Of a stretch of 36,809 bases of DNA, positions 33,967-36,809 are shown one piece after another. Position 1 is the first letter of the stretch; every line of letters starts with the position of its first letter. This stretch comes from Chamaesiphon sp. 336R_metabinner_41. GTDB taxonomy: Bacteria; Cyanobacteriota; Cyanobacteriia; Cyanobacteriales; Chamaesiphonaceae. The notes below the pieces were generated by a model. That model ran no database searches. It was not told where the DNA came from and saw nothing but the letters and a program-made list of their open reading frames with translations. The position numbers and the translations under genes are program-made. The DNA lies in the NCBI GenBank assembly GCA_025359915.1, contig JANYDE010000131.1:1-36809 (forward strand), written 5' to 3'.

Positions 33967-35577
33967 CTAATTCGCTTCAAATGCTGGACAAAAGCCGTCA
34001 GGAGTGACCTTAAAGCCATGTAGGGGCGATCGAATATTATAGCAGCGAGCAGCCCGTTGATGACGACAATTGCCGCAACAGTGGAGATCGGGATCGAGAT
34101 TTAGTTCTTGTTGTCGATCGAGTATTTCTCGTTGGGAGATGCCTCTAATGACGACTTCTTCTCCTTGCCATCTCGCTTCTATTAATCCAGTATCCCCGAA
34201 ATTGTGCCATCGTGGGTCGCTGGCGATCGCATTTGGTAAGGTAATATTAATTTCGCGATCTGATTCGCTGAGTTCGCCCTCATAATTGGGATCTGCTGGT
34301 GGTGCGGGTTGGATGAAGGTGTCGCCGATGGGGAGTGAGACTAGAGTTCCGGCGGCTGGGGAGTGGAGATGATAACGGTTTTGGAGTTCTTCTAATCCGG
34401 TGAGATCGGCGAGGTACGGCGGTGAGCCGTGAATGAAGATAACGTGTTTGGGGCGAATGTTGTGGATTAGTTGAGCGGTACCAGCACCATCAGAATGTTC
34501 GCTCAGGAGGTATGTTTCGACAGCAATTTGTGGGGGTGTGGTTGGGAGTAATGTAATGCCATCCGGTTGAGCGGGGAATAATAGCAGCCAGGGGAAGGGA
34601 TGTCCTGCTGTGTAAGTTTGGAGATCGATATCTGTGTCGGTGATGATGATACACTGACGCTGATGAATACTGGGCAGCAGTTCTGGAGTTAGTTGGCGCA
34701 CATGGGGACGAACTTTTTCATCCCAAAATAGAGACTGATGACGGGCAAAATTTTGAACTGCGGGGGGGAAATGAGGGAGGAGCTGCAAATAAGCATCGCA
34801 ACCTGCGGCAATCGTACCATCTACCCAGATATCAATGTCGCGTCCGGTAAATAAATGATGACTCCGCAGCAGGATCAGCAGTTCCTGCGCGATGCCGATC
34901 GTGTTGACTGGTAAGATAATCGAATGCTGTTGAATGATGGCTCGATCGATCCGCGCCATCAAGGTATTTTCCTGTTTGCGGCGATGAGGATGACGAGCGG
35001 TGCCATAACTACCTTCGATAATCAGGACATCGGGATTGAGGTGCCGAATCGAATCTAGGTGTAAGCCTTCGACTAAGCGCGAATTGGACAGGAAAAAGTC
35101 GCCCGTATAGAAGACACTATAAGACTGATAAAATCCGGTATAAGTTAATAATATCGCCGCCGCTCCAGGTAAATGTCCAGCGGGAAAAAGTTCTGCGGTT
35201 AAACCATCTTGAAACTCGATCGATCTCCGCCAGGGCAACGCCTGACTGAATTGTGGCACGCCCTCAGTGTCATCCAGCCAATTGAGCGGTAACAGTAGAC
35301 TGGTAACTTCGCTACTATAAATCGGTAATTTGGGACAAGCGCGATGGAGATATAATAAACCTCTAGCTCGATCGGCATGAGCGTGGCTACAGATGACCAG
35401 ATCGCAGACAGGTAAACCGTCTGCCGTAATTAGTGGCGAAATATCGGCTAAACCACAGTCGAGTAAGATCCGATATGGCCCCATCTTCACCAATAAAGAT
35501 ACACCCTCGCCACCATGACCAACGCCATAGGGAAGGCAAACTAGATCTTCATTACTAGGTTGAGGTAAGGTAGGCAA
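33967..35577 (-). CDS. MBL-fold / beta-CASP-like hydrolase with C-terminal cysteine cluster
   Basis: The protein has 536 residues. Metallo-beta-lactamase motif 2 is HAHADR (His65, His67, Asp69, Arg70), where His is normal at the last position. Motif 3 is His135 (AGHLPGA) and motif 4 is Asp160 (YTGDF). Beta-CASP-like motifs are E188 (LIIEGSYG), H361 (SEHSD) and H383 (FIHG). RNase J and CPSF73-type nucleases share this plan. The last 40 residues have Cys500, Cys501, Cys504, Cys512 and Cys530, suggesting a metal or Fe-S site. The gene appears monocistronic. Nuclease activity is inferred and the Arg substitution makes it uncertain. Confidence 0.78.
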   Translation of the reverse strand: MPTLPQPSNEDLVCLPYGVGHGGEGVSLLVKMGPYRILLDCGLADISPLITADGLPVCDLVICSHAHADRARGLLYLHRACPKLPIYSSEVTSLLLPLNWLDDTEGVPQFSQALPWRRSIEFQDGLTAELFPAGHLPGAAAILLTYTGFYQSYSVFYTGDFFLSNSRLVEGLHLDSIRHLNPDVLIIEGSYGTARHPHRRKQENTLMARIDRAIIQQHSIILPVNTIGIAQELLILLRSHHLFTGRDIDIWVDGTIAAGCDAYLQLLPHFPPAVQNFARHQSLFWDEKVRPHVRQLTPELLPSIHQRQCIIITDTDIDLQTYTAGHPFPWLLLFPAQPDGITLLPTTPPQIAVETYLLSEHSDGAGTAQLIHNIRPKHVIFIHGSPPYLADLTGLEELQNRYHLHSPAAGTLVSLPIGDTFIQPAPPADPNYEGELSESDREINITLPNAIASDPRWHNFGDTGLIEARWQGEEVVIRGISQREILDRQQELNLDPDLHCCGNCRHQRAARCYNIRSPLHGFKVTPDGFCPAFEAN

Positions 35578-35614
35578 GGGAAAAGTCCAGAAGACATCTA
35601 AATTAGACTACTAT

Positions 35615-35737
35615 CTAGTGAGCAGAACCATTTCCATGATATTTGTCAGAATCATAAAAGCCATTACGGGTACCAAAAAATAGAACACCAAGCACGAACG
35701 GGATTGTCAGAATCGGTAAGATAATTTGAACGCTCAT
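35615..35737 (-). CDS. 40-residue single-span membrane protein
   Basis: This short ORF begins MSVQIILPILTIPFVLGVLF and continues FGTRNGFYDSDKYHGNGSAH to a TAG stop. One hydrophobic helix (about 3-22) is followed by a polar, aromatic, glycine-rich tail. It looks like the small subunits of photosynthetic or NDH-1 complexes in size and layout, but I cannot assign it to a named family. Start codon ATG 35735-35737 has no strong ribosome site. The composition and the clean helix-tail split make it more likely real than chance. Confidence 0.6.
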   Translation of the reverse strand: MSVQIILPILTIPFVLGVLFFGTRNGFYDSDKYHGNGSAH

Positions 35738-35983
35738 AATTTAGGCTCGATCGCTTTTAGGGTTTAGGCTTGAGGGGGAATTAAATTCTTTAGTCTTAAA
35801 GCCGCTTAATGTGATGATTTTTTGAGTCATCACCTAATTATGTGTCAATCGATCGACCACATGCAATACTTGTTAAACATTTGTGATATCGCAAAATTCC
35901 AGCAATATTAACCAAATTTGCTCAACTTCACTAATAGTTACAGCTTGTGTCGGCTGTTCGAGATGGGACACTGAGCGATCGAT

Positions 35984-36175
35984 ATGGGGATATATACCGT
36001 TCGCGGAGCGTACCGTATATATCCAGATCAGCCGCCAATTGTCCCCTATGCGTTCTTGAGTTTAGGCGTAGAACGATGTACACAGCAGGAAGCTCAACGT
36101 GCTGTTCGATCAGAGCAACGGGTGGCAGAATTAACGCGGCGGTTGAGAGCATTCAGATATTTGCTAGGGTTGTGA
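35984..36175 (+). pseudogene. Possible C-terminal fragment of a Uma2-family nuclease
   Basis: The 63-residue frame ends PYAFLSLGVERCTQQEAQRA, then VRSEQRVAELTRRLRAFRY. The Gln/Glu/Arg-rich heptad tail resembles the coiled-coil ends of cyanobacterial Uma2 (DUF820) proteins. The catalytic core is missing. The first 15 residues come from a palindromic repeat (ggatatatac 35987-35996 with its complement gtatatatcc 36011-36020). Treat as a tentative remnant. Confidence 0.4.
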
Positions 36176-36252
36176 TGCAAAAGCCTATCTGAAGGCGATT
36201 ACCGATGTTAGGCTACCAAGAAAGCCGATTCGGCCGAGCGATTCGTGACAAG

Positions 36253-36636
36253 TTAAGAAACAAGCGCAGTTGTCAAGCAGGTTTGAGCGGATGGCTCAAA
36301 AAAGAATGACCCTTCCCTGCTCACTCGATCTGGGAAGGGGTCAATAATCAATTTCTTGAATGGCTTGCGGATAGATTTAATAACACCCAAATCTCTATTT
36401 TCAGGAGCTGCAAAATATTTAATCGGATCGGTAGCTAAACCTTTATGATGAGCAACATAGAAATGATAAAGACCACGATAGATCATCTCTAAAGAAATCC
36501 GGTCGAAAGGAAGATATAATTCATCAGCAACAGCATCACCCAGATCGACTAATACAGCGTAAAAGAGCCAAGTCCCCCAGAGTTGTAATTTAATACCATT
36601 AAGTGAACCTGTCCATAAATAACTCAAGCCTAACAA
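36253..36636 (-). pseudogene. IS4-family transposase, C-terminal remnant
   Basis: The frame of about 127 residues has WTGSLNGIKLQLWGTWLFYA, then VLVDLGDAVADELYLPFDRI, then SLEMIYRGLYHFYVAHHKGL, then YFAAPENRDLGVIKSIRKP, which closely resemble the end of cyanobacterial IS4-type transposases. The frame is closed upstream by TGA (36637-36639), and just beyond is a palindrome at 36645-36679, so the catalytic DDE part is missing. No ATG begins the frame (first codon TTG). It is a non-autonomous relic. Confidence 0.75.
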
Positions 36637-36644
36637 TCACCTAC

Positions 36645-36679
36645 CTGAGTTCGATGAGGCGTAGCCTTATCAAACTCAG
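36645..36679. repeat. Palindrome at the truncation point of the transposase relic
   Basis: ctgagttcgatgaggc (36645-36660), gta, gccttatcaaactcag (36664-36679) pair with two mismatches. It lies directly upstream of the point where the transposase frame breaks off. The last 130 bases of the window beyond it are AT-rich and show no gene. Confidence 0.65.
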
Positions 36680-36809
36680 ACAGAGCAATAAAGCTAGGTA
36701 AAGAGCCGATTTAATCTGAATTTTGGCACAGTAAAACTCACCATTAATATGATTAATAGTTGAAAATATTAAGTTAAATCAAAAAATAATAGAAATTTAA
36801 ATGGGTACA

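Noticed and set aside
33769-33970. 62- and 64-residue frames upstream of thiG
   Set aside because: They cover heptamers and the 126-base inverted repeat; proline/glycine-rich artefacts.
35947-36192. 81-residue frame in another phase over the possible Uma2 tail
   Set aside because: Arg/Ser/Cys-rich without a heptad pattern; the 63-residue phase fits a coiled-coil tail better.

Overview
The window comes from a cyanobacterial chromosome. It carries genes found essentially only in oxygenic phototrophs: psbY, psb27, ndhO, a 575-residue flavodiiron protein with the extra flavin-reductase domain, a Z-ISO/NnrU-type protein, and ntcA. The DNA is rich in GCGATCGC (HIP1) and CGATCGATCG motifs and in heptameric short tandem repeats, both typical of cyanobacterial genomes. 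I cannot name the genus from sequence alone. Most of the window is ordinary housekeeping and photosynthesis DNA with short operons and many convergent pairs.

Layout. The left edge (1-77) has the N-terminus of a MerR/IS607-type HTH protein running off the window. 164-2699 holds a Z-ISO-like protein, a TPR protein, psbY and ndhO. 2852-8315 holds a flavodiiron protein (Flv3-like), cbiT, cdsA, a conserved cyanobacterial protein and a double PRC-barrel protein. 8622-14775 is a minus-strand block with an S9 peptidase, a GH10-like hydrolase and a large usher-like or beta-barrel surface protein. 14847-16729 holds a DUF1350 hydrolase, a zinc-ribbon protein and an unnamed protein. 16869-21350 holds a dead Phd-type antitoxin, comF, a second GH10-like protein, psb27, bioY and lspA. 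21533-26367 holds fabI, ntcA with a clear autoregulatory NtcA promoter, glyA, a DUF151 nuclease and ribE. 26472-31453 holds trpD, a GTPase-like protein lacking its P-loop half, and an M1 aminopeptidase. 31505-33760 holds a DUF433 protein, a HicA-HicB pair, an orphan ureB and thiG. The right end has an MBL/beta-CASP-like hydrolase, a 40-residue membrane peptide, a possible Uma2 tail and an IS4-family transposase remnant.

The parts that do not look routine are: (1) a dense system of heptamer arrays and palindromic elements that sit at gene ends, several arrays touching or supplying stop codons and others directly preceding start codons; (2) at least three dispersed hairpin/MITE-like families; (3) decayed toxin-antitoxin and mobile-element remnants; (4) a P-loop-less GTPase-like protein starting just before its DxxG motif; (5) a beta-CASP-like protein whose HxHxDH motif is HxHxDR and which ends in a cysteine cluster; (6) an usher-like outer-membrane protein with no chaperone or pilin gene beside it, next to a GH10-like hydrolase.

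I saw no complete new defence or biosynthetic system. The DUF433-HicA-HicB run and the usher-like/GH10 pair are the best candidates for something functionally new. No tRNA, rRNA or CRISPR array was recognised.
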